From NCBI RefSeq assembly GCF_000422425.1, contig NZ_AULT01000044.1:1-57782 (forward strand): a stretch of 57,782 nucleotides of DNA. Direction: 5' to 3'. This DNA is from Oceanospirillum beijerinckii DSM 7166 (lineage in GTDB: Bacteria > Pseudomonadota > Gammaproteobacteria > Pseudomonadales > Halomonadaceae). Under the pieces are notes generated by a model. The model worked only from the letters and a program-made list of their open reading frames with translations. It was not told the origin of the DNA and searched no databases. This document shows, one piece after another, positions 8,184 to 16,902 of this stretch. A program made the position numbers and the translations under genes. The number at the start of each line of letters is the position of its first letter. The first letter of the stretch is position 1.

Positions 8184-9119
8184 TTACCCTCCCATCAACT
8201 CCACCAGCCCCTCACTACTCTCCTGCAACCCCTTCAAATCATCCTTCAATCGTTTAACAAAAGCCTTGGCCAACCCTGATTGGGTTCGGTGCGCTGGATA
8301 AATAAGGTTATATCTGTACCCAATCCTCGGTTCAAAACGCCGTACCTGAATCCCCAGCTTCTGATAGTGCAATGCAGTCAGCGGATCAACTAACGACACT
8401 CCCATACCCGCTTGTACAAACGCACAAGCCCCCGAAGATAGTTGTGTATCCACCAGTAATTTTCGATTCACTCCTGCGGAGTCAAACACGCTGTCGATTT
8501 TGTGGCGCAGGCTCTGATCGGTGCCCATGGAGATAAAGAACTCTCCTTCCAGGTCTTCTGGGCGGATGAGGTCTTTTTCGCTGAGGGGGTGGTCTTGTGG
8601 GAAGACGCAGACGAGGCGGCTGTCGGCCAGGGGTTCGACTTGGATGGACATATCCATATGGGGTACGGCGGAGACGATGCCAACATCAAACTGTTGGCTG
8701 GCGACGAGGTCGGCGACCTGTTGGGTGCTACGGATCTGGAATGAGAGGGAGACGCCGGGGTTATCTTCGCTAAAGCGTTTAACGGCAAAGGGAACGAATT
8801 CTAATGAAGCAGCGGGCATGGAGGCGATACGCAGTGAGCCCCGGTGCAGTTCGCGCAGTTCGTCGGCAGCGCGTTTGAGTTTTTCCAGGGAGATAAAGGC
8901 GCGTTCTACTTCGGCGTAGAACATATGGGCTTCTGGTGTGGGTACGAGGCGTTTTTTCTGGCGTTCAAACATGGGCACGCCGACGGTGTCTTCAAAGTCG
9001 CTAAGCAGGCGGCTGACGGCGGGTTGTGAGACACACAGGATATCCGCTGCGCCACTCGTCGTGCCGCTGATCATTACGGCGCGAAAGGCTTCAATCTGTC
9101 GGTAGGTTAGGTTGGCCAC
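8184..9119 (-). CDS. LysR-type regulator, OccR/NocR-like
   Basis: A 311-residue LysR-type transcription factor. The N-terminal winged helix-turn-helix is clear (LTYRQIEAFRAVMISGTTSGAADILCVSQPAVSRLL in pieces, residues 4-40), followed by the substrate-binding domain from about residue 90 (GSLRIASMPAASL). The wording TYRQIEAFRAVM and the binding-domain style resemble OccR/NocR-type regulators of opine and amino acid catabolism. It is divergent from the TRAP-transporter and dehydrogenase genes that begin at 9464, which it most likely controls in response to their substrate. A candidate operator lies between them. Confidence 0.85.
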   Translation of the reverse strand: MANLTYRQIEAFRAVMISGTTSGAADILCVSQPAVSRLLSDFEDTVGVPMFERQKKRLVPTPEAHMFYAEVERAFISLEKLKRAADELRELHRGSLRIASMPAASLEFVPFAVKRFSEDNPGVSLSFQIRSTQQVADLVASQQFDVGIVSAVPHMDMSIQVEPLADSRLVCVFPQDHPLSEKDLIRPEDLEGEFFISMGTDQSLRHKIDSVFDSAGVNRKLLVDTQLSSGACAFVQAGMGVSLVDPLTALHYQKLGIQVRRFEPRIGYRYNLIYPAHRTQSGLAKAFVKRLKDDLKGLQESSEGLVELMGG

Positions 9120-9289
9120 GTTTTTCTCCCTCTCTTTGTTATTTTCCGGTTATCTGCTGGCTATTTGTCGGTTATTAGCCAGTTATTCGCCGCGCTCATC
9201 ATGCGTTATCCACTGTCGTGTTGCGTGCTGAGATTTTTTTATCGGTCGATTCTATTTTTTCAGCCCTTCAGGCCGAGCTTTTAGGCTAG

Positions 9290-9310
9290 TTAATAATACT
9301 ATGTTATTAA
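9290..9310. promoter_or_regulatory. Candidate LysR operator upstream of the TRAP operon
   Basis: TTAATAA at 9290-9296 and TTATTAA at 9304-9310 form an inverted repeat with a 7-nt spacer, containing the T-N11-A pattern usual for LysR-type sites. It sits in the divergent gap between the regulator and dctQ. The function is inferred from position and symmetry only. Confidence 0.4.
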
Positions 9311-9463
9311 ATCATGAAAACAAACGATTTGATGTTATTTGGTTAAAAAACCATCATTCCTCTCACCTACTCAACACAATAAAACAGACCCAACTAGACA
9401 AGCGTTCGACTGCTCAGTACAGAGCAGCGGTCTTTTGTTTAGATGTAAAAACGAGAGGTTTTG

Positions 9464-10051
9464 ATGGAGAAGTTCTTCCGCTATACCCTGACCGCACTGA
9501 TCAGTACGGTCGCAGTGAGTCAGTTTGTTCAGGTGCTGACGCGCTATGTCTTCGAGATGCCTGTGATGGGGCTGGAGGAAGCTGCGCTGATTCCCACCAT
9601 CTGGCTCTATATTCTGGGCAGTGTTAATGCTTCCCGTGAAGATACCCAAATCCGCGCCAATGTACTGGAGATTTTCCTCAGTACAGACCGTGCCCGCCTG
9701 ATACTGCATATCATCTCTGAGGTGATCAGTATCGCTATTTCCTGCTGGTTAACTTATTGGGCCTGGAAATACTTTAACTACGCCATGCGCGTGGGTAAGG
9801 AAAGTCCAACCCTTTATATTCCAACCATTGTTTATGAATCCGCGCTCTTTTTGGGCCTGGTACTGATGACGCTGTTCACCCTGTGGCATCTGGTGCGCAA
9901 TGTTCAGAGTCTGCTGGGCCAGCGCCCTATGCCTGCGCATCTGCAACAACCGACTACTGATGAGCTGGATGAGATGCAGGTGTTAGATCCGTCTTCGAAC
10001 GTCAATGAGTCAGTAAACAAGGGATACAACAAGGAGCAAAACAATGGTTGA
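9464..10051 (+). CDS. dctQ: TRAP transporter small membrane subunit (DctQ type)
   Basis: A 195-residue membrane protein with four hydrophobic segments, the size and layout of the DctQ small permease subunit of TRAP transporters. It contains the family-like ALIPTIWLYILGSVNASREDTQIRAN region in pieces at residues 45-70. The ATG at 9464 is chosen because GAGAGG lies 7 nt upstream; a TTG one codon earlier is possible. The C-terminus is hydrophilic. It overlaps dctM by 8 nt. With DctM and DctP it would make a sodium-driven uptake system for an organic acid or amino-acid-like solute. Confidence 0.88.
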   Translation: MEKFFRYTLTALISTVAVSQFVQVLTRYVFEMPVMGLEEAALIPTIWLYILGSVNASREDTQIRANVLEIFLSTDRARLILHIISEVISIAISCWLTYWAWKYFNYAMRVGKESPTLYIPTIVYESALFLGLVLMTLFTLWHLVRNVQSLLGQRPMPAHLQQPTTDELDEMQVLDPSSNVNESVNKGYNKEQNNG

Positions 10052-11342
10052 GATTGCCATTCTGGCCTTCGGGGTACTGGTACTTTTGCTCACCTTGGGT
10101 GTGCCACTGCCGTTCTGTTTTGGTGCGGGTCTGATCGTGATGACGGTGATCGGCGAAGCCACTATGCGCGGTATGATGCTGTGGGGGTTTAGTCAGTTAA
10201 CCAACCCGGTACTACTGGCGATTCCGCTGTTTGTCTTTGCGGGCACCATTATGAGTGTCAGCGGTATTGCCGCCAGTCTGCTGCAGTTTGTGAACGTCTT
10301 TATCGGACGGGTACGCGGTGGTCTGGGTGTAGTGGCTTCTGTCAGCTGCGCCATTATCGGTGCAATTTCAGGCAGTGGTTTAACGGGTATTGCCGCTATT
10401 GGTCCCCTGCTGATTCCAGAGATGGAGCGTAAGGGCTATCCAAGAGCTTATGCCACGGCGCTGATTGCTAACTCTTCGGTATTGGGTCTGCTGATTCCAC
10501 CGAGCGTGACCATGATCGTTTACGGCTGGGTAACGGATACCTCAATTCTGGCCAGCTTCCTGGCGACCTTGGGCCCTGGTCTGTTGATTATGCTGAATTT
10601 CTGCATCGTCAATCTGTTTATGGCGCGCAAGTTCCCACTGGTACTGGATGAGCCGCTGGAGTTCTCCGAACTGTTAAAGCAGGGCGGTAAGAAAACCATT
10701 AATGCCATCCCTGCCCTGCTGATGCCGGTGATCATTCTGGGCGGTATCTACGGCGGCATTATGACGCCAACAGAAGCGGCTGCAGTTGCTGTGATCTACG
10801 CCCTGCCCGTGGGTTTTATGATCTACAAGGGCCTGACCTTCAAGATTTTGCTGGAGTCCGGCAAAGAGTCTGCTTCTGCGATAGGTGCCATCCTGATCAT
10901 GGTGCTGTTCAGTCTGATGCTGAGCCAGATCTATGTGATGGAAGATATCCCTCAGATGATGGTGGATAAGATCTTCGAAATCACCGATGACAAGGTTCTG
11001 CTGCTGATTCTGACCAACCTGTTCCTGTTTGGCATCGGCATGATCGTGAACGATATCACCGCCATTATTTTGACCGCACCACTGCTGTTACCTCTGATGT
11101 CTGCGTTGGGTGTTAGCCCGATTCAGTTCGCCGCCATTATGGGTGTTAACACCGCTATGGGTGGGGTAACACCACCTTACGCCAGCATCCTCTATCTGGG
11201 TGCACGTATCGGCAAGGTGAAGTTTACCGAGCTGATTAAACCCGCCATGACTTTGATTCTATTCGGCTACATCCCTGTGGTGGTGCTGGTATCGGTTTGG
11301 CCGGATCTGTCGGAATTTATTCCACGCATGTTTGGGTACTAA
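10044..11342 (+). CDS. dctM: TRAP transporter large membrane subunit (DctM type)
   Basis: A 432-residue very hydrophobic protein with about 12 membrane segments, the normal length for the DctM permease. Typical DctM phrases are present: AIPLFVFAGTIMSVSGIA, GSGLTGIAAIGPLLIPEM and MGVNTAMGGVTPPYASILYL. AAGGAG precedes the ATG, which lies inside the end of dctQ, so the two are translationally coupled. It forms the transport channel energised by sodium ions. The substrate cannot be read from this subunit; the neighbouring amine-dehydrogenase genes suggest an amino or imino acid. Confidence 0.93.
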   Translation: MVEIAILAFGVLVLLLTLGVPLPFCFGAGLIVMTVIGEATMRGMMLWGFSQLTNPVLLAIPLFVFAGTIMSVSGIAASLLQFVNVFIGRVRGGLGVVASVSCAIIGAISGSGLTGIAAIGPLLIPEMERKGYPRAYATALIANSSVLGLLIPPSVTMIVYGWVTDTSILASFLATLGPGLLIMLNFCIVNLFMARKFPLVLDEPLEFSELLKQGGKKTINAIPALLMPVIILGGIYGGIMTPTEAAAVAVIYALPVGFMIYKGLTFKILLESGKESASAIGAILIMVLFSLMLSQIYVMEDIPQMMVDKIFEITDDKVLLLILTNLFLFGIGMIVNDITAIILTAPLLLPLMSALGVSPIQFAAIMGVNTAMGGVTPPYASILYLGARIGKVKFTELIKPAMTLILFGYIPVVVLVSVWPDLSEFIPRMFGY

Positions 11343-11389
11343 AACAGTTATTAAACACAGCTAACAGTTCTAAAACAAAGGTTTTAACC

Positions 11390-11446
11390 CACTCCGAGCC
11401 TGTGGCCTTCGATTTAGAAGTGCGCAAGCAGCACAGGCCAGGAGTG
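11390..11446 (+). terminator. Stem-loop between dctM and dctP
   Basis: CACTCC (11390-11395) pairs with GGAGTG (11441-11446) and GCCTGTG (11398-11404) with CACAGGC (11432-11438). There is no T-run, so it is more likely an mRNA-processing or stabilising structure that lets the abundant binding protein be made at a different level from the permease. Confidence 0.45.
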
Positions 11447-11567
11447 TTGATCCACTAAGCAAGAGTCATCGACTCATAAAAAAACCGTCTGGAACTACCC
11501 CATGAATGCCTTTCTAAGGCGCTTTCCATGGTTGCCTTCCAGATATGCTGAAAAGCAGGAGAAAATA

Positions 11568-12566
11568 ATGAAAACAAACCTGATGAAAAAACTGGCCCTG
11601 GCCGCAGCGCTGTCCGCTTCTCTGACCACAGTAGCAGAAGCGGTAACACTGAAACTGTCCCACGTACGTCCTCAGGAAACGGCGATTGATCTGGATGCCA
11701 AGCGTTTTGCTGAAGATGTTAAAAGCGCCACCGATGGTAAGGTAAAGGTCAAAATCTATCCCGCCAGTGCGCTGGGTGACTACACCGTTGTTCAGGAGCG
11801 TGTCAGCCTGGGTGCCATTGATATGGCGGTTCAGCCACCGGCTTCCGGTGCAGATAAGCGCTTCCAGCTGATCTATATGCCTTATCTGGTCAACACCTGG
11901 GGCGAGGCCGAAAAAGTTTTCTCTAAAGGCTCCACCATGCGTAACACCGTATCTGAGTTGTACGGTAAGCAGGATATTGAGGTACTGGCCGCCTGGCCGG
12001 TTTACTTCGGTGGTGTATCACTGAATAAAGAGGTTTCCGGTGCTGCCGATCCGACCGTTGAGAAAAACGCCAAGCTGCGTGTGCCACCGATCAAAACCTT
12101 CCAGCTGACCGCTGACAATATCGGCTTTATCGGTTCGCCTCTGCCCTTCTCTGAAGCTTTTACCGCGGTACAAACCGGTGTGGTAGACGGTGTGATGGGT
12201 TCTGGTGCGGAAGGTTACTACGCTTCTTTCCGTGATGTAACCAAGAGCTACCTGCCCATCAATACTCACTTTGAGGTGTGGTTCCTGATCATCAACAAAG
12301 AGGTGCTGTCTGACCTGAGCGATAGCCAGCAAGAGCAGCTGAAAGCTGCGGCTGACCGTTTTGAACAGGCCCGTTGGATCACCGCTCGTGAAGATCAGAA
12401 GAAGAACGAGCAGCTGCTAGCAAAAGCCGGAGCCAACATTGTGCCTGTATCTGATGCACAGATCGCAGCCCACGCCAAAGTGGTACGCGAAAAGGTTTGG
12501 CCTGAAATCATGAACGATATCGGTGCTGACTGGGCCAATGGTGTCATCAAACAAGCCCTGAAGTAA
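11568..12566 (+). CDS. dctP: TRAP transporter periplasmic solute-binding protein (DctP type)
   Basis: A 332-residue secreted binding protein. The start at 11568 has AGGAG just upstream and opens a signal peptide (MKTNLMKKLALAAALSASLT, cleavage near AEA-VT); the frame extends 66 nt further upstream but that would bury the signal. The mature part starts TLKLSHVRPQETAIDLDAKR and has the DctP-like KVKIYPASALGDYTVVQERV region, and a family-typical arginine in LRVPPIKTF. It captures the ligand for DctQM. A 12-bp stem-loop follows the stop codon. Confidence 0.9.
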   Translation: MKTNLMKKLALAAALSASLTTVAEAVTLKLSHVRPQETAIDLDAKRFAEDVKSATDGKVKVKIYPASALGDYTVVQERVSLGAIDMAVQPPASGADKRFQLIYMPYLVNTWGEAEKVFSKGSTMRNTVSELYGKQDIEVLAAWPVYFGGVSLNKEVSGAADPTVEKNAKLRVPPIKTFQLTADNIGFIGSPLPFSEAFTAVQTGVVDGVMGSGAEGYYASFRDVTKSYLPINTHFEVWFLIINKEVLSDLSDSQQEQLKAAADRFEQARWITAREDQKKNEQLLAKAGANIVPVSDAQIAAHAKVVREKVWPEIMNDIGADWANGVIKQALK

Positions 12567-12576
12567 GCCTTTAACG

Positions 12577-12631
12577 GGTTGTCTCAACACAGATAGCGCA
12601 GCATGAGCATTCTTCCGCTGTTGAGACAACC
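12577..12631 (+). terminator. 12-bp stem-loop after dctP
   Basis: GGTTGTCTCAAC (12577-12588) is exactly inverted at 12620-12631 (GTTGAGACAACC), followed by CTTTATG. The T-run is poor, so it may be a partial terminator or a 3'-end stabiliser within the operon. Confidence 0.5.
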
Positions 12632-12656
12632 TTTATGCCTAATCCCTAAAACGTTC

Positions 12657-12766
12657 TGTAGGTCGGAAAAGCCGCCAAGTGCCTTCCGACAATAATGTGG
12701 GTCAGATGCAAGCACTCGTTTGAATGCAAGCTCAGCGTCGGATGGCGCTTCGCTTATCCAGCCTAC
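12657..12766. repeat. REP pair (BIME-like), copy 1
   Basis: Two imperfect palindromes in inverted orientation: one beginning TGTAGGTCGGAAAAGCCG (12657-12697) and one ending GCGCTTCGCTTATCCAGCC-TAC (12737-12766). Related pairs occur at 14391 and 26026. It lies between dctP and the dehydrogenase gene and separates transport from oxidation genes. Confidence 0.75.
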
Positions 12767-12831
12767 TCGGGTTCGCACTCGATATCTCAGGTGACATATC
12801 GGGATCAGTTTAAGAAACGGATATAAAAGCA

Positions 12832-13971
12832 ATGCAAAGTTCTAATCCAAATACGGCCACGAATACTGCTGAAGTGGCTGTTATAGGCGGTGGCATTGTC
12901 GGTCTGGCTATCGCACTGGGTCTGACACGTAACGGTCATCAGGTGGTGGTACTGGATGAAAGTGATATCGCCCTGCGCGCTTCTCAAGGCAACTTTGGTC
13001 TGGTTTGGGTTCAGGGCAAAGGCGATACCCTACCGGAATACGCCGCCATTAGCCGTCAGTCCGCTCGCCTGTGGCGCTCTCTGGCCGATCAACTGCTGGA
13101 CAGCACAGGTATCGATATTCAGCTACAACAGAAAGGCGGTCTCTTCTTCTGTCTGACAGAACAAGAGCTGAATAACCGTCAACAGATGCTACAACAGATG
13201 CAGCAAGCGGCAGGGGGTGATTACCCCTTCCAGGTGCTGGATCTGAAACAGGTACAAGAGCTTGAGCCAGAAGCAGGCCCTGAAGTGGCCGGTGCGACAC
13301 TGGGCCCTGAAGATGGCCATGTGAACCCGCTGCTCTTCTACCGTGCGATGACAGAACAGTTTTTACAGTCCGGCGGACGTATTGTTCACTCCGGTAAGAC
13401 CACGGATATCAAACCACTGAATCAGGGCTTTACGGTGACCTGCCACGATAAAGGACTGGATCAAAAGTGGCACTGCGACAAAGTGGTATTAACGGCGGGA
13501 CTGGGCAATAAAGAGCTGGCACCTATGGTTGGCCTGCACGCTCCGGTTGAACCCAATCTGGGCCAGGTATTGATCAGTGAACGCCTGAAACCCTTGCTGA
13601 ATTACCCCACGGGTCATGTGCGTCAGACCAACGAAGGCACCATTCAGATTGGTGACTCCAAAGAAGATGTGGGCTTTATCACTGATACCCGCATTGAGGT
13701 ACTGGCTCAGATCGCTAACCGTGCCCGTAAGATGTACCCGGTTTTAAATAAAGTTCGACTGGTACGTACCTGGGGTGCTCTTAGGGTAATGACGCCAGAC
13801 GGCTACCCTATCTATCAGGAATCGACTCGCCATCCCGGTGCTTATGTTGTGACCTGCCACAGTGGTGTAACACTGGGCGCATTGCATCAAGGCCCTATCG
13901 CTGACTGGATTTCACATAATAAAACCGAACTACCGTTGGAGGCCTTCAATGGACAACGTTTTAACGGCTAA
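12832..13971 (+). CDS. FAD-dependent amine/imino acid dehydrogenase catalytic subunit (DAO family, HcnC/OoxB/LhpB-like)
   Basis: A 379-residue flavoprotein of the D-amino-acid-oxidase family. The FAD-binding Rossmann motif is at the N-terminus (AVIGGGIVGLAIALGLTRNG, residues 16-35) with the acidic VVLDES ending the second strand. The C-terminus has the typical TWGALRVMTPDGYPIYQ and HSGVTLG segments. Together with the next two genes it matches the three-subunit arrangement of hydrogen cyanide synthase HcnABC, octopine/nopaline oxidases and D-hydroxyproline dehydrogenase. This subunit should oxidise the amine. It overlaps the ferredoxin-like gene by 23 nt. The substrate is unknown. Confidence 0.85.
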   Translation: MQSSNPNTATNTAEVAVIGGGIVGLAIALGLTRNGHQVVVLDESDIALRASQGNFGLVWVQGKGDTLPEYAAISRQSARLWRSLADQLLDSTGIDIQLQQKGGLFFCLTEQELNNRQQMLQQMQQAAGGDYPFQVLDLKQVQELEPEAGPEVAGATLGPEDGHVNPLLFYRAMTEQFLQSGGRIVHSGKTTDIKPLNQGFTVTCHDKGLDQKWHCDKVVLTAGLGNKELAPMVGLHAPVEPNLGQVLISERLKPLLNYPTGHVRQTNEGTIQIGDSKEDVGFITDTRIEVLAQIANRARKMYPVLNKVRLVRTWGALRVMTPDGYPIYQESTRHPGAYVVTCHSGVTLGALHQGPIADWISHNKTELPLEAFNGQRFNG

Positions 13972-14326
13972 ATCGGCCATTTCATCACCTTCGGATGTTA
14001 AAGAGGTTGCCACATTTAAGCGCTTGGCAACCCGTACAGAAACAGAGCAGGCCGGGAAAACCGTAACGGTTTATGTTGATGATCAGCCGGTAGAGATGCA
14101 GCCCAACGACAGCGCAGCCGCAGCGGTATTAACCTCGGGTCTGCGTTATGGCCGCACAACCACCGTAGGCAACAGTGCCCGCGCACCCTACTGCATGATG
14201 GGTGTCTGCTTTGAATGCCTGCTGGAAATTGATGGCATAGAAAACGTTCAGGGTTGTATGACCACAGTACAGGAAGGGATGCGGATTAAACGTCAGCATC
14301 AGGCCCGTGAGCTATCAGGCAGATAG
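13949..14326 (+). CDS. [2Fe-2S] small subunit of the amine dehydrogenase (HcnA/LhpF-like)
   Basis: A 125-residue protein with a plant-ferredoxin-like [2Fe-2S] fold. The cluster cysteines are visible in APYCMMGVCFECLLEI (C-x4-C-x2-C) with a fourth in NVQGCMTTV. About 35 extra residues precede the usual domain start (KTVTVYVDDQPVEM). The ATG has TTGGAGG upstream and lies within the preceding gene, so the two are coupled. It passes electrons between the flavin subunits. A REP pair separates it from the third subunit gene. Confidence 0.88.
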   Translation: MDNVLTAKSAISSPSDVKEVATFKRLATRTETEQAGKTVTVYVDDQPVEMQPNDSAAAAVLTSGLRYGRTTTVGNSARAPYCMMGVCFECLLEIDGIENVQGCMTTVQEGMRIKRQHQARELSGR

Positions 14327-14390
14327 ATGCCAAATACACCTGACAGATAGGCCAGCTAATATCATTCCCGATAAGTTACTTGATATCAGA

Positions 14391-14476
14391 GTAGGCTGGA
14401 TAAGCGCAGCGCCATCCGACACTGACTGCGATATCCGATTATTGTCGGAAGGCGCCTATCGGCTTTTCCGACCTAC
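14391..14476. repeat. REP pair (BIME-like), copy 2
   Basis: GTAGGCTGGATAAGCGCAGC... (14391-14420) and an inverted partner GTCGGAAGGCGCC...CCTACA (14444-14476). Outer flanks GATATCAGA and ACTTATCTTGAT also resemble those of copy 3. It is inserted between two subunit genes that in related operons are usually adjacent. Confidence 0.75.
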
Positions 14477-14520
14477 AACAACTTATCTTGATCCGTATAA
14501 AAACAAGCGCAGTGATAACT

Positions 14521-16134
14521 ATGAATACAACCGCATCCTTATCGATTGAGACACAACAAAACCCCAATGCAGCAGGTGCGCAATCGAGCTACGATCTGGT
14601 GATTATTGGTGCTGGCCCTGCGGGTATGTCTGCGGCCAGTACCGCCTGCCAACACGGCTTACGCGTTGCGTTACTGGATGAACAACCGAACCCCGGTGGT
14701 CAGATCTATCGTGCCATTGGTCAAACAGCGCTACAGGATGAAAAAGTACTGGGGCCGGATTACTACGCGGGGCGTCAGCTTCTGGCTGATCTGCATCAGG
14801 CATTGGACTCAAATAACGCCGTTACCCAAGGCCTGTTACACTATTTTTCCGGCAGTATGGTGTGGTCCATCGAGCAGGATCAAAGCGTATGCTTTAGTCA
14901 GCAGACTTTTGCTGCCACTAACAGCGCTGACTCGGAAAATAGCGGCTCGCCGGTTAAACAAACATCCCAGACGAACCCAATGGCGACCAGCAACACCAGT
15001 CGGCGTATTAACGCGAACAAGATTCTGATTGCTACGGGTGCCATGGAACGTCCTGTGCCCTTCCCCGGTTGGACGCTGCCGGGCGTGATGACCTGTGGTT
15101 CCGCTCAGATTCTGCTCAAACAAAGTGCTCTGGCACCTAAGATGCCGTTAGTACTTGCCGGGAGTGGCCCTCTGCTGTTACTGATCGCCGCTCAGCTTCA
15201 TCGTGCTGGCGTTGAGATCTCTGCTGTACTGGATACAACGCCGAAAGGACGTTATCGCAAGGCACTGAAATATCTGCCCGGCGCACTAAAGAACCTCCCG
15301 TTGCTGAAAAAAGGCCTGGAGCTGCTGTTAGAGCTGAAACAAGCCGGTATCCACTACGAAAAGCATGTGACGGGCCTGAAAGCGTTGTCCTGTTCTGATG
15401 GGCAGCCCAGCGTCAAGGCATTTGATCCCGCTAAGCCAGATATGCAACCGATCGAATTGTTACAGCAGGTGGAATATTCGGTTAATGGCAAGATCCATCA
15501 CCGGCCTTGTCAAACCTTACTGGTTCATCAAGGCGTGGTGCCCAATGTCCAGCTGAGTCGCGCATTGAGACTGGAACATCAATGGAATACATTGCAACAG
15601 TGCTGGGCACCGGAAAAAAATACCTGGGGCCGTAGCTCTCATGCAGATATTTTTATTGCGGGTGATGGCGGCGGTATCGCCGGAGCTAAGGCAGCAGAGT
15701 ATCAGGGCAGGATAGCGGCATTAAAAATTGCCCAAACGCTGGGTTATCTCACCGAAGATCAACTGCTTAAGCACGCAGAACCGTTCAGATCACTGCTAGA
15801 TAAACAGCAAGCAATTCGGCCATTTCTAGACCAGCTCTATCAGCCTGCTGACGAATTTCTCACCCCCGCTGATGACACCCTTGTCTGTCGCTGCGAAGAG
15901 GTCACCGCAGGCGAAATCAGAGCAATTGCGGCTAAAGGCATCGCAGGCCCTAATCAGACCAAAGCGTTCTGCCGCTCAGGTATGGGGCCTTGTCAGGGCA
16001 GAATGTGTGGTTTAACGGTATCAAATCTGATTGCCGAGGTTCAGGGAAAAACCCCGGAAGAAGTGGGTTACTACCAGATTCGCAGCCCGATTAAGCCGCT
16101 GACGCTGGAGGAACTGGCGGATCTGGCTCAATAA
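14521..16134 (+). CDS. FAD/NAD(P)-dependent amine dehydrogenase subunit with C-terminal [2Fe-2S] (HcnB/OoxA/LhpE-like)
   Basis: A 537-residue flavoprotein. Near residue 25 it has VIIGAGPAGMSAASTACQHG (FAD site) and LLDEQPNPGGQIYRAIG; a second nucleotide-binding region is around LVLAGSGPLLLLIAAQL. The C-terminus carries a BFD-like [2Fe-2S] domain: LVCRCEEVT, then FCRSGMGPCQGRMCG. Start choice is uncertain: the ATG at 14521 is preferred over a TTG at 14488, which would begin just behind the REP pair; neither has a strong ribosome site. An insertion of polar residues around the ENSGSPVKQTSQTNP segment is longer than in usual family members. It pairs with the two preceding genes. Confidence 0.83.
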   Translation: MNTTASLSIETQQNPNAAGAQSSYDLVIIGAGPAGMSAASTACQHGLRVALLDEQPNPGGQIYRAIGQTALQDEKVLGPDYYAGRQLLADLHQALDSNNAVTQGLLHYFSGSMVWSIEQDQSVCFSQQTFAATNSADSENSGSPVKQTSQTNPMATSNTSRRINANKILIATGAMERPVPFPGWTLPGVMTCGSAQILLKQSALAPKMPLVLAGSGPLLLLIAAQLHRAGVEISAVLDTTPKGRYRKALKYLPGALKNLPLLKKGLELLLELKQAGIHYEKHVTGLKALSCSDGQPSVKAFDPAKPDMQPIELLQQVEYSVNGKIHHRPCQTLLVHQGVVPNVQLSRALRLEHQWNTLQQCWAPEKNTWGRSSHADIFIAGDGGGIAGAKAAEYQGRIAALKIAQTLGYLTEDQLLKHAEPFRSLLDKQQAIRPFLDQLYQPADEFLTPADDTLVCRCEEVTAGEIRAIAAKGIAGPNQTKAFCRSGMGPCQGRMCGLTVSNLIAEVQGKTPEEVGYYQIRSPIKPLTLEELADLAQ

Positions 16135-16259
16135 ATAGCTGTGACCCCACTGTTAACAACAGAATTAAAACGAGAGGGCTATACCCTCTGGCAATGCTTT
16201 ATGCCATGACGTCCCGTTCATAGCATCACCCTGCTTGCATGTTTTATAGCATGCCTTAG

Positions 16260-16299
16260 CTGAGGTGTGAGCCATAGCGCCTCACCTCAGTTTTTTTAT
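16260..16299 (+). terminator. Rho-independent terminator of the dehydrogenase operon
   Basis: CTGAGGTG pairs with CACCTCAG and is followed by seven Ts (16291-16297). It lies 125 bp after the flavoprotein gene and just before ridA, so ridA is either read through or has its own promoter. Confidence 0.8.
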
Positions 16300-16337
16300 C
16301 AAACACACATTGAAATCAAATAACAAAGGAAACCCTA

Positions 16338-16688
16338 ATGACAATCCAGCGTTTTGAAACCAGCGCCCGTATGAGCCGGACTGTGATCCATAATGGCACT
16401 ATCTACCTGTGCGGCCAGGTCGCGGAAGATCGCAGTGCAGATATCACAGGCCAAACCGAAACCATGCTGGCCAAAGTGGATGCTTTACTGGAGGCTGCTG
16501 GCAGCTCCCGCGAACATATTTTATCGGCCACCGTCTATGTTAAAGATATGGCGGATTTCCAGGGCATGAATGCTGTCTGGGATAATTGGGTGCCTGAGGG
16601 CCATGCCCCCGCGCGGGCTTGTGTCGAGGCTAAGATGGCATCGCCTGAGCTACTGGTCGAAATATCGGTTGTCGCTGCAATTAAATAG
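16338..16688 (+). CDS. ridA: RidA/YjgF family protein (enamine/imine deaminase)
   Basis: A 116-residue RidA-family protein, normal length. Diagnostic segments are [11 protein letters not shown], the central helix region [20 protein letters not shown], and the C-terminal [19 protein letters not shown] in which the family's key arginine (PARACVEA) is present. RidA proteins hydrolyse reactive enamines and imines to keto acids and ammonia. AAGGAAACCCTA precedes the ATG. Its place right behind an amine-dehydrogenase operon fits a role in clearing the imine made by that enzyme, though a terminator separates them. Confidence 0.92.
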   Translation: MTIQRFETSARMSRTVIHNGTIYLCGQVAEDRSADITGQTETMLAKVDALLEAAGSSREHILSATVYVKDMADFQGMNAVWDNWVPEGHAPARACVEAKMASPELLVEISVVAAIK

Positions 16689-16705
16689 CCCGATAGGCCT
16701 GACTT

Positions 16706-16736
16706 CTCCGAGGCTAACCACCAGCCTCGGAGCTTT
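16706..16736 (+). terminator. Stem-loop after ridA
   Basis: CTCCGAGGCT and AGCCTCGGAG form a 10-bp stem with a 7-nt loop, followed by CTTTAT. The weak T-run leaves some doubt, but the position suits a terminator. Confidence 0.65.
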
Positions 16737-16812
16737 ATCTGAGATCTGAAACGATCTAAATTTTCCCTTTTCCCGTTGTTTTAAACAACGCCATCTCTAA
16801 AGTGTATTTCAA

Positions 16813-16902
16813 GCCGAGTCACTATTTCAGTCTGAGTCACTATTTCAGTCTGAGTTACTATTTCAGCCCGAGTCACTATTTCAGTCTGAGTTACTATTTC
16901 AG
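16813..16902 (-). repeat. Five tandem 18-bp repeats at the stop codon of the chemoreceptor gene
   Basis: Read on the minus strand the unit is CTGAAATAGTRACTCRGR, repeated five times with a decayed sixth (TTGAAATAC). The first unit contains the last two codons and the TAG stop of the chemoreceptor gene. Because 18 is a multiple of three, every unit presents two consecutive in-frame stops (TAG TAA or TAG TGA). Confidence 0.85.

Noticed and set aside
9301-9627. Plus-strand frame running into dctQ
   Set aside because: It overlaps dctQ in another frame, has no ribosome site and reads as cysteine- and alanine-rich shadow sequence.
16813-16902. Possible CRISPR array at the chemoreceptor end
   Set aside because: The units are 18 bp and directly abutting with no spacers, and no cas gene is present; it is a simple tandem repeat.
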